From Marisa cornuarietis (lineage: Eukaryota; Mollusca; Gastropoda; Architaenioglossa; Ampullariidae): 64,000 nucleotides of DNA. The translations under genes were made by a program, and so were the position numbers. Under the pieces are notes generated by a model. The model was not told where the DNA came from and did not search any database. It was given only the letters and a program-made list of their open reading frames with translations. The stretch is from NCBI GenBank assembly GCA_004794655.1, contig SMMW01000522.1, positions 1,860,001 to 1,924,000 of the forward strand. Direction: 5' to 3'. This document shows, one piece after another, positions 13,701 to 25,700 of this stretch. Each line of letters begins with the position of its first letter. The stretch's first letter is position 1.

Positions 13701-16700
13701 GGAAGGGGGAAGAGTAAGATAGTGTGTGTGTGTGTGTTGGAGGTGGGTAGGGGAGGGGAACTCACCAATGTAGCAGTAATTTCTCAAAGTTTGAGCACCA
13801 TGTGGTGACGACGCGAAGCATTTGCATGCAAGGCGCGTGTGACAGACGCCGCCGCACTATGGGCCCGGGGGAAAGGGATAGCTATCTTTTACAGCTGCAC
13901 ATCAGGGACAGAAAAAAAACTGTTCGCCTTTTAAGCTTGAAAGGGTCATCCTTGTGTTTTAATTTTAAAAAGAAAATGCCTTTTACCTGATCAATCATTT
14001 TTTAAAGGCATATTCGATAGTCTATTCATACATTCATGTGAACAAGTGTGGGTTGGTTTGTTTGTGTGTGTGTGTTTCGCGCGCGCGAAGGCAGGGAGTG
14101 GGGAGGGCCGGATTCCTGGCTAAACGTCACGTCACGCGGTTCTTTCAGCACTGAATGTGGAATCACGCCTTTACTTCCCTCATTAGTTGCATGGGGCTGC
14201 GGCGGAAATGGCTCATTCTTGAAAATCCAACAAGTCCTCTCTCTCTATACGCACCTGAAATTGAAACGGTTACAAATAGCCGATCCATGCTGTATTGACC
14301 ACCTGATTGCAGTCGGCGGGGAGCGAGAGAAGACGGGGACGAAAAAATAATTGACTTTTCCTGCAGCGTTCGGGTGCTTCTCGTCTCGAAGGCCGCTTAC
14401 AGATGTGGTCGGAAACGTTGGGATAGCCGGTGTCCCTGACAACTGGACTAGCAGTAACTTCAGTCGCAACGCCCCCCCCCCCTCCCACACACACACAGCA
14501 CCAACCTAGTCTCTGAGGCTTCTTTTTGCCTCTCCGCTAGCAGTCGCTGGGTGGTCCGACTGGTCGAAGCTGGCAAAGCCAAAGTCTGTCCGCAGATATG
14601 GCCAGAGGCTGCGAAACAGAAAGGGCCAGACGGGGATCTGTGATCGGGCTGAAAATGAGACAAAAAGGGCGGCGGACAATAGTCTTGCACGGTAACCAAC
14701 TCAGTTTTCCACGTTTGTTGGCACGTGGCTAAATGAGCGAAGAGACCTTTGACTTACGCTCATCGTAATCTAGGGGCGCTCGCTGTGTGGGTGGGAGGGG
14801 GAGGGAGTTAGGGAAACAAGTTGCAATGGCAACTGGCAAAAAATCGCCGCGGCTGCAGATCTTTTCGAGTGACAGGCAAGCACTGTCCTGTTGAACGATA
14901 ATAGGGCTATTTTTATAATAATATCAAAGGCCATTCATCATGGTCATCAAATCAGGAAGAGCCGCCATTGCTTTAATGGCAAGCGGTTGCTGCCACTAAC
15001 ATGTATGACTGCTTGGGAACCTGCCCAGGTAGGTGTATTATAAGGTGAGGAAGGACTTTCATTTCAGCAGGCCACTTCACAGCCACGTTCAATGTTGATC
15101 GGTCATCCTCCTCAGCAGAGTGTGGCACTAACCGTCAGCTGCCCCAAGGTTACCCGAGAGTAGGCGTAACTGACCAACTGCCGATGAGACCATGTAGTTT
15201 ACCAACTACCCATGAGGTGGTGTCGTTTACCAGCTGCAAGGACGGGCGTTTGCAAGATGGCAGTGCTTCAGGCCTGCTTAACGTTGTTAGTGCCTCCTCG
15301 AGCAGCGTTTGATTAGCTTGCTGCCATCGAACAGTTTTATGATGTATTATCGCGCCAGAGCGCCCATGCTCATAAAACGTGGTGCCTAGTTACCAGGTTG
15401 ATAAGTCCGCGGCAGACAGCTTCAAGCACAAATTTCATGCTCAGCAGGCCATAACAGCCAGTACGTGATGCGTGTGTTTGTATGTGTATGTGCGCGCGCG
15501 TGCGTCAGTGATTGGGATACATGAAGTAGCGGAGAGGGGGTGGATAATGCACATTGACAGCGCTTTCGTTTCACTGGCCTCCTGATGACGTCATTGGTCT
15601 TTGCCGATTGTTGCTGTGACAGATGAGAAATTGGCGAAACACCCTGCCGCAAAGGGACTAGTCATGTCGGATGACAAAGAAAGGCAACCTTGGCATTTAG
15701 GGCACAAGAAGGAAGGGCCACCAATGGGGGAAATGTCACAAAAGCAAAAGCTGGAGGAAGAGGTGGAATGCGACGGAAAAAAGGTTAGGTGGTCAGGTGG
15801 CTGAGGCGGAAGTGGCGGAATGTGTGCGCAGATCTCGCTGTGCGCATGGCCGACAGATCGGTGTCACTCGAGTGTGTTAAGCTTGGGCAGTGCGCAGCTA
15901 CTGCTAGCGGGTCTAATGGCTTGGAAACCTGCAGTACACTTTGCACACTAACCAGTGGCGTTTGTTCAGCTGCCCAAGGTCCCGCTGAAGCAAAACAATT
16001 CGAAACTCTTGAAGATGTCTACCTAGCAAACTTGGCTACAGACAGAAAACAGCGCGGTTTAGACTCTGCAGTCTAGTCTGGTTCTAGATGCCTAAACATT
16101 TGTGTGTGTGTGTGTGTGTGCGCTGAAGATAGAAAAAAAGGGCACGCAGTTTACCATGGGCAAACAATAACTGTTTTTTTTTAAACTTTTTTCTTGCAGA
16201 GAATATCAATTTTGCAATAATAGGAGACTGTATTTATTTTTTGCCTTTCCCCGACATAGTGGCATTTCTAGAATAGAGTCCGCCACTTGCACACATAAGC
16301 TTCACAGCGGCGCGGAACGAGACATTTCCAGTATGAGTGCAGTGTTTGCTGGAGGACCTCGCTGTACTCCTCACACCCCTCTCCCTCGCACACACATTAT
16401 TTCACACACACACACACACACATCTCTCACTGTCACTCGCATGCACACACACACACACACGCGATGGTGTTGTGACATTTTTGCCGTCTTGCTCAATGCT
16501 GTCTGGGACTGTATTGACTCTTCCCCCTGTATTGGCTGGCGGGTGAGTCAGCATGAAAACGGTAACATTAAAGGGCCCTCCCTGCCTCGGGCGCAAGAAA
16601 GATGCGCTCATCAAAGAAGACTGAGGGCGACTGTAATCGGTAGACAAGTGCAGGCCTGCAGGAAGGGCCATGGGTCAGCCGTGCACGCCTATTGTCGACA

Positions 16701-19700
16701 CTTTAACGCACAGCCTGCGTGTGATTGATGTCAGGTATAAAAGAACAGGAGATGGCCATAGAGCATTGGGGGTGGGGAGGGGAATCGAACAATGACGTAT
16801 GTTCGCCCACATGCTCGGGGGCACAGGCTGGGATGTTGACTGTACCGCAAGCTTGCCACTAAACCTGGGGCTGTGTTACAGTTGGTTTAGTCCGCGCATC
16901 AGCGCATGCATGGTGACTGTCCAGCGTGCAGAAATCTGACGTAGCAGTCATAGCTTTTTCCGAGCCCTTGTATTCTTGCGTGCATGTCTTCTTATGTGAT
17001 GAATGAGGGAACTAACAAGCTTTCTTTAAGAAGAATGTGCGCGTGAAGATGATTACAAGCGTTACGAATGACCCTTCTAATGAGGGTTATAAGAGGAACA
17101 TTAATGAATGGTTAGCCTTTACTAAGTGTCCACATGCTGGCTAACACCATGTGGGAATGAATACGCTGCAAAGAGTGCACACTGACAGAGGGAGAGCCAA
17201 AGATTGTTGACCTCCAGACTGACAGACACAGAGGGAGAGCCAAAGAGTATTGGCATACACATAAATACACAGAGAGATGATCAAAGAGTGCTGACATTCA
17301 GACTGACGGACACAAAAAAGTAAGAGTATTGGCGTAGACAATTGCGACAAGGAGGGCGAAACAGCGTTGGCATGCACCAGCAAACCCTAACATTGGTATG
17401 ACAGGGAGGGCTGTCGTGTTAAAATTCACGTGCGAAAGAGGCAAAAACTGGTGCATTGGTTATTTTTTGATGGGGGAGATGGTATTATCATTACCGTAAA
17501 TTTCGGTCTACTGAGCGCACCTGTATATAAACCGCACCCACTAAATCTTTTAAAATCTCAACTTTTTTGTTTTCACAAATAAGCCGCAAATATATGCAAC
17601 ACGAAAGCTGCATCGTAAGCATTTCGTCTCGTTGGCGGCATGATGAGGGTATTTACTTCAGCAGCTGATCTGACTGCTTCAACTGTATGCGGTTTTGATT
17701 TAAAAATGTGAACAGTTAACACTTTAACATGGAGCTCATCGAAAAATTAATAGGAATCTGAAAAATCCGGACATGCCGCAAACAAGCCGCATCGCCGTAT
17801 TAAGCTGCAGGGTTTAAAACTGAGGAAAAAAGTCGCGGCTAATAGTCCGAAATTTACGGTATTGCTTTTGTGATGATTACGAGGATATAAAGTTAAAGAA
17901 TGCTGCCTTTCATTCGCCTTTATGCGATGTATAACAACGCATACGCACACACATACACAGACGCTAAGTTGGGTGGAGATGTTGGTAGAGGGTATAAACG
18001 TGGGTCACGCACAGCACGTGGTGGGCACGCACGAGTGAGCACCACAGTTGCAGTGATTGCATCTTGAGAATGGGGTGCGGCCATGTGCAGCCTCTCCTCG
18101 CCCTGCTATTTCTCCAGCACGCCAGGCAGAAAATTATGGAGGATGTGGCGCTAATAGAGAAGCCACCATGAAGTGTCCCAATCGACCCTCGGGCTTTTCC
18201 CTTCCTTGTCGATCTCGTCTCCCACCCAATTCACAAAGAGATTGGTTGCGGGAGTCTTAAGACTGGTGTGCCTATCGCCTTCTGTGGTTAGTAGCCGTTT
18301 GTATTTCAGTGGCTAGCTAAAGCCAATAGCAATGCACTGTTAAAAACACAACGGCACCCTTCTCCCTGCACCTCGGCAGGGGACTGGGGGATCTTCACCT
18401 CGAGTTGGTGAGCTCCTGGGTCTGTATACCACATTAGTATGGTTAGTGAATGGGTTTATTTTGAAGTAGGAGGGGTTTTGGTTAGGGTAAGGCGACAAAA
18501 GATAAAGATGTATAAGTAGGTATATTCATCAAATGAAAGATTTACAATTTTACATGCTGATGGGGATCTGGAGAGGACTAATCACTGGTTACTGACCTAT
18601 GTAACATCCTGAGTCGTTGAAGACGATGTCAGTTCTAGAGCATTTTGGTTGGCTAAGAGTTAGAATACCCCTATTCTTCTTGAGGAAAAATACTTCCGCA
18701 TCCAGGAGGGAGACGGGCCAGCGGAGATGGAGACAACATATCAGTTGGCAATTTCTTAAAGCATGGTTAACCTTATTGATCGCGCCAAGCAAGTGGCGGC
18801 CTTTGCCTCCTCCGGCGGAGGGGTGTAGGGGCTTGGAGTCGTTGTGAGTCATAGGCAGTTGACGTGCCCAACCCATCCACCACCACCCCCCCCCACATAG
18901 TTTTTGTCTGGAAGCTTCACACTCGCACCTCCGTGAGCGTGGCTCAGGCTTGATTGAGTAGGGACTGCGGCCTGAGCAGCAACAAATAATGGGAGAGGCG
19001 AAGAGACCAGCGGCGTGGCGCCGAGTGCTGGAGTCTGTCATTGTGCAAGGTGATAGCACTACCTCACTTCCACCTTCTCTAATTTGCAGCTGGTGTGCAC
19101 CAAAGGAAGACAGAGCCTGCCCATTCTCCCAGCCAGTAGGTAGCCATTTAAACCGAAAGTAGGGGATCGTGAGCAAGCTGACAAGGAGAGAAAACCTCTT
19201 ATAGTGTTTTCTTGCAGACAATAAACAACTGTATGATAGACACTTGTAGCACTTTCTAGCAGACAATAGACAACTGTAGGCAGGGTCATGTCACAAGTCA
19301 TTTTTTTATTCACATTCACAGCCTTTTTTTGGAATTATTTCCTACCATTTTGATTAAAGCAATTTCCAATGATAAAATATCAGTGATTTTACTTCATAGT
19401 CACAATTACATGTGTTTACTATATTTACACTGATCTGCAGTAGTATCAGTGCTTCTAGTACTTCTGATTATTCATAGTTTTGTACTCATGCCATGAGAGT
19501 TTGAATTTCTTAATCTATGTAAAATGTGCACCATCTGATTTTTTAAAATTTTATTGTTTTATTTATTTATTTATTTTTTCTGCAGATTTGATTGTGGCAC
19601 AGGTGCTGCAGTTTTGCAGAGCCCAGAAGAGGTTGTGATGGGACAGTGGAATCGCCTGGTGGTTGCTCGCAATAACAACCAGGGTTCCTTACAGCTTAAC

Positions 19701-22700
19701 AGTGCAAATGTTGTGGAGGCCACTGCCCCAGTATGTGATTTGGGCATTAATGTAGCATCATTTTGTCAACTGTCTTTTATTTTGCTAAAATTGTTCAATG
19801 TATCATTTTTACCTGTTTCACATTTGTTCTAAAGGAAAGTGTTTTTGTCCAAGTTTTTTTTGTTTAATGCAAAGTGATCTGCTATAATGATTTTGGCCTC
19901 TGATTGAATGGATAACAGTTTATGATTTAGCCAGTCTGTTTATATCTGTCTGCTCGGCTTATGGTTTATCCAGTCTGTTTCTATCCATCTACTCAGTTTA
20001 ATGATCAGGAGCTGTTGCTCCTGAGGCTGAGTGTCATGTACATTAGTTGCTGGCACCAGGTGTTGCTTCCTGCAGTTGCCAAGAGCCTTTTGGCATTTCT
20101 AGCACAGGCCAGATCATCCTGCTGTTAGAATAAACTCACCTTCCACATCTGTTTGGCTGTAGGCAAGAACATTTAGAAAGATGTTACACTGCATTACTTG
20201 TATAAATTCTGTATTAAAGCAATACATTGGGCTAGAGATACTGGGAGATAGAAGCTTGAAATTGCAGTAGGTCTTCTTATCCACAAACTTTGTGGTGACT
20301 TATTTGTGATTTGGTGAGTGTGCCAGAATAAAGCCAGATGTTGCTACAGACATCAAGTACCTCATAATGGGCAGGTTTTGTAAGAAATTCACCAGTCCAG
20401 CTCACATTCAGCGCATTTCCTTCTGTCATAGTTGTGCAACAAAACATATCATTGCCTGTCACAGGTGTTTGTTCTGGTAATATAACTACATACAGACAGC
20501 CCCGCTTACAGCGCTAGCTGCTTCGCTGTGATATAGCCTTAGTTGCTGGCTCAGCATAAAACACCAACACCCCTCTCACTGCCCCACCTTGCCCCTTCCC
20601 TGCATACAGACAAGTCTCTAGGGAGGCCTTTCCTAAGCCGAGTTGCATGACAAATATAGGGATAGAGTGTTCTTAGCTAGGAACATAGCATGGATCTTTT
20701 GCCAATGTTATAGTTGTTGATCTGTCATAGACCATAAATAGCATTGTTTATCCAGCTGTTTGCTGCTGAAACCTGATGGTGATGCGTGGGAGGAGCGTAA
20801 GCAGTATTCTTTGCTTTCTACTGCTTGAGCCTCTCCTTCCTTGTTAAGTAGGGCTGTGACCTTTGCACACCACTTTTCCTTTTTAGCAAAAACAACTTTA
20901 TAAGATGTCATTGTCAAAATATTGCTGATTGGACATCACTTTTCATTTGATTTTGCAAAATACCACAGAACAGAATATTGTAAACTTGACACTTCATTAT
21001 TGCCAGTTTTGTTGTCAGTGTGAATAATAAGTTCAGTGCAAATGTGAAACTAGAACCAATTCAAAATCAGATAAATAAGTCAGTACGAAGTGAAACTAGA
21101 ACCTATTCACCATCAGATAAATAAGTCAGTCAATCAATCAATCAATCCTCTTCGTGTTATTTGCACATAAGGCCTCAACCAGAGTCTGCCACTGATGTCG
21201 ATCGGCTGAAACCCGCTCCAGGCGACCCCATGTCCAGCCCTTTCCTTTCATCTCCCTTTCCAAAATAAGTCAGTACTACATGAATTAGAACTTTGCTTGA
21301 AAATACAAAATATTTTGAGCTACGATTTTTAAAGAATTTTATGTGAAAATAATATGAATTTTGTAAAAATATTACAGGGTGCCTATACACGCATCACCCT
21401 GCGACAGAACCTTTATGTTGGAGGATACTTCAATATGGATACAATAGAAACCCGTGTTAACACCAGCAAGAGATTTGTGGGTTGTGTTCAGGAGCTGATT
21501 ATCAATGGTTACCGTTATGACTTTCGCAGAGGTGGTTTGGTGGGTGATGCAGAGTTTGGAGTAAACGTTGGTGAGTTATTGTATAAAGAGATTTCTGGAA
21601 TTTCTTTGTATTGTTTACAAATGCAAATAATCTTTTTTTGGTGCATTTTTTATTAATTGCAACTGCTATGTACAATTGATCAGATGTGATGTACTGTAAC
21701 GGGAAATAGATTTTTTTAAATATGTATTTTTTTCCCCCAAATGGTTGATGGGAATCCTCTTTTTGGCACTGTTACCAATTCAAAACAGGATGCATTTTCA
21801 TGTCAGATTTGATAAAGTATGTGCCTACTCTGAAGCAAGGAATGTATTTGTAATTTTGTAAAACCTCTTCTTCATGTTCCCCATATATTTTCCACATATT
21901 CAAAGAGAAAAGTCGTTAGAATGTTGACCCTAATTTGAACTGTTATATTGTACCATACAGCATGACAATGTTTATAACAAGTAATTTAATGCTGGTGTAA
22001 AGCTTTGATAATTTAATGTCGCAAGCTTTGATAATTTAATGTCGCAGGAGAGTGCAGCGAGGGTCTGTGTGACAATGTGGTGTGCCAGAATGGAGGTACC
22101 TGCCATGCCAAAACAGCTGACACCTCCATCTGTCTTTGCCCTCTTGGATTCCATGGCAGCATTTGTGAAAAAGGTATGTTCAAATTTGTTTGCAAAGAGT
22201 TTAGATACTTTGTCTGGTCTGTGTTTTATCAAGCAGTCCAAATTTACCATGTAATTTCTTTTTATTTAATAAATAATTTAGATAATTTTCCCAGTGTAGC
22301 ACATTTAGTGTTGAATGAGATTTTTCAAAATAGAATTGACATATTATCTGAACTCTTTGAGTCCAGGCTAGACAAATATGCCCAGCCTCTTCTGCAACTA
22401 TTGAGCTACCTGTATCGGTCATTTTCAATCATTTTTACTACAAAACTATGTAAACAAGAAGGGACAAAATCCAAGCATTTGGTTAGGTGAATCACATTTG
22501 AATAGAGTTACATGAGAGCAGGAAGACATTAATTTGAAGATCTGAATTTTACCGGATGTACCTTTAAAAAACAACGGCAACACGAGTGTAAGACTGTTAT
22601 CAATTTTTCACCATTTTCAAGCCTATTTCTAACACTAAAATTGTTGTTCATCATCTTCTACATTTATTTCTAGACGTGCGACTATTAAAATCATCTAAAA

Positions 22701-25700
22701 TCATCAATCATTTGTAAGCCTGCATCAAGTTTTCTTTTCAGAAGTACAGTTTGATATTCCTTATTTCCCTTGATTTTACAAGAAAGTGCTATTTCATGAT
22801 GGAATGAAGGGAAGGTTTCTGTTTCCTAACGTTGAACTTAAATTATAATAAGCTTCCTGTCATGTTGAGTTTATTTTTATGACAAATACTTCAAATTCAT
22901 GTGTACCTGGGTATCAGAATCAAAGACAAAGCAGACAGTTTGGCACTTAGTAGGCTTAAGATTTTTTTTTTTTGGTGTCATAGAAACACCAGTTCGAATC
23001 CCACGTTTCAATGGCCATTCGCACTTGGAATATGCTGGCTTGGGCCGAACAGTGCTGGCTTTCACAGAGCTGGAGGCCGTGATCAAACCGGAAGCTGCAG
23101 ATGGCTTGGTCCTATACAATGGTTACACTCTAGACAGGAAAGGTGACTTCTTGGCCCTTGCTTTGAGAAATGGATTTGTGGAGTTCAGCTTTGATCTGGG
23201 CACGGGACCAGCCAGAATCAGGTTTGTGCAGGGAGTATTTGTTCACATTCATTTCCTTGACTTTTTTGAATCCCCCAAAAATGTAGATAAAACAATTGTT
23301 TTTGAAATAAATTTGGAAAATTTTTTTGTCTCACCAAGCAGTGTTTGTTGTCATTACCTCATCTAGTATAACATTGATCACTTGTGTATATGTGTGATAT
23401 CACAAGTCTCCTTTCCAAAACGTATTTGCAAAAAGGGCTTTCACTTTCTTCCTTTCAGGAGTGCTATGCCATTGGTTTTGAACCAGTGGCACGTGATTCG
23501 GGCATCACGCACTGGCCTACAGGGGGTGCTGCAAGTGAATGAACAGCCTGAAGTTACTGGACAGTCGCAGGGTGCCTATACACAGCTGACTTTGCTAGAG
23601 AACCTTTTCATAGGAGGACATCACAACTTTGATCACACATCCAAGCATGCAAATCTCTCCACCTCATTTGCTGGCTGCATTCAAAAGGTCAGTTGTTACT
23701 GTGGTGAATTACTTTTGACATGTTATTCAGAGGGCTTTTGGCATTCACAGTTAACACACACTCCTGAAACTTAAAGCTTGTTATGATAAAGAGACAATTA
23801 TTGAAGGGGAAATTGTATGCGTCATTGGCTTTTAATATAGCCAGACATCAAGCATGTTAATTTTGGATTTTTCTCAAGATTGTGGTCAATGGTCGGCCTC
23901 TCCGTATTCTGGAAGAAAAAGTGGATGGAAGAAACATTGAGCCCTGTGAGCACCCTTGTGCTGGTGAACCATGCATGAATGGAGGCGAGTGCGTAGCCCA
24001 AGAGGAGGTGTATAAGTGCAACTGTCCTCTGGGATTCACTAACACCAATTGTGAAGACAGTAAGTGTCCAACCAGCAGTTTACAGTCTAACCTAACACTC
24101 TAAAGGCCTCACTATTGCTCACATGTTCATTTCAGTTTTGCCATTTACAATCTACAAGTCTGTCTTTGAAAGCATGCAGAAATTCTTTTACTTTTCCCCA
24201 TACCATGGTTCTGCCAAACAAACCCAGTTCCACATTGACATAAGCACATCCAAACATTTGTGACCTAGTTAACTTTGCCCTGTACATCAAGGTTAACAAC
24301 ATTTGTTAAAGTTTTTTTTTAGCTGTCTTTGGTTCTCCATCTGTAACACCTTGAGCCAGTTTCATATGCATTTTATGGGTGAATTTATTGTGATTGGGTA
24401 TCTGTTTAGTTCACTATATCCGAGATCATTTGGTGTATGAATATCAACAGGAAGAAGTGTCTTTGTGTGAAAAGATGTACTTTTTTCACAGTACTGTACA
24501 GCTTTTTCCAATCCACAGATTTTAGATCCATACTGTATAATTGGATGTATCAGAGTGTCAAACATATCAGCGGAGCAGTTATTAGAAGCATGTAGCCTTT
24601 GCATTATGTAATAAAGTATTTTTCTCTTTACTTGTGATATCCCTGCATGCCATTACAAAGGTTAGTCCAAAGGTTAGTCTAATAAAATGACATGCACCCA
24701 AGTATTTAGTCTGGACCTCCTCAGTGTAGTTAGTACTTTCTGTGGCTGATGGACATAAAGCCTGATGTGAAGTGAAAGTTAGTTGCTGTTGACTGTTAGC
24801 AAAGGGCAGGCTCATGCATATGTTGAATGCTTAGTATACTGTATTGCAGAGCTGGAGAGGATGCCTACAAAACCTATGTTCAGTGGCTCAAGCTTTCTAA
24901 TCTACACCCAAGCTGACATTGCTAAGAGGTGAACAGCTTCAGTTTTTTTTAAGTAACTTTTAGTGCACACTCTTTTTTCCCTCTAATACAATTCATTTTG
25001 CAAGTTGTTAATTTTAATATTAATACCTGCATCCTTCATCTGTTCCTCATGTGCACAGCATTCATATTCAACTGTCTATAGAGCAGAACTACACATCATG
25101 TGCACACCACATTTTATATAGTCATACTGTGGAAATGGGACAGCAAAATTTTCACTCTTGAGAGAAAAAACAACAATTGGTTTTAGCTACAAATTATGGC
25201 AAAGTGGGGAAGTCTTATCATCCCCTTGATTTCCAGCGGCAAGATGCTTCACTAGTTTAGCCCCCTTGAGAACCACTTTTATTAATGCTGGTGACTTCTA
25301 ATGCTGATGAAAGAAACAGGTTTATATTTTACTGACCAGTGTGGACTGAAGCAAACAGAGGCCTGAAGGAGTTAATATGCTGCTGTTGACAGGATCACAG
25401 GAAACAGAATGGACGTGCAGTTGTATGTCAGACCTAAGGGTCGTAACGGGCTGTTGCTATGGAGCGGGCAGGATGTGATGACAACCAACAGTGACTTTGT
25501 CGCATTGGGTTTTGTGGATGGTAGTCTTCAGCTACACTACAATCTGGGGAGTGGCAAAGCTTTGATTGCCTACAATGATTCTCGCCTGTTTGACGGTCAA
25601 TGGCATTTCATTCGTGTTCAGAGGTACTGGAAGTTTGTCCCTCAAAATTATCAAATTGTCAAAAACACTGATGACTGTCATTGTTAAAGAGAAAAATCTA

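Larger units (their letters stand above)
10875..19585. other. 8.7-kb intron of EGFLAM-like gene
   Basis: Non-coding. It holds the MITE at 17492-17861, a degenerate tandem repeat, several short CA/GT tracts, a LINE-tail fragment near 13085-13170, and high CpG up to about 19.2 kb. A 225-codon minus-strand frame at 18589-19266 has no recognisable domain. Confidence 0.7.

Noticed and set aside
15601..16076. Two adjacent plus-strand frames of 67 and 95 codons
   Set aside because: No family resemblance, no convincing splice sites and placement inside an intron whose flanking exons already join in frame.
18589..19266. A 225-codon minus-strand frame in the EGFLAM-like intron
   Set aside because: No recognisable domain, mixed low-complexity composition and an internal imprecise repeat near its start. 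Possibly a chance frame in GC-richer DNA; kept only as a note.
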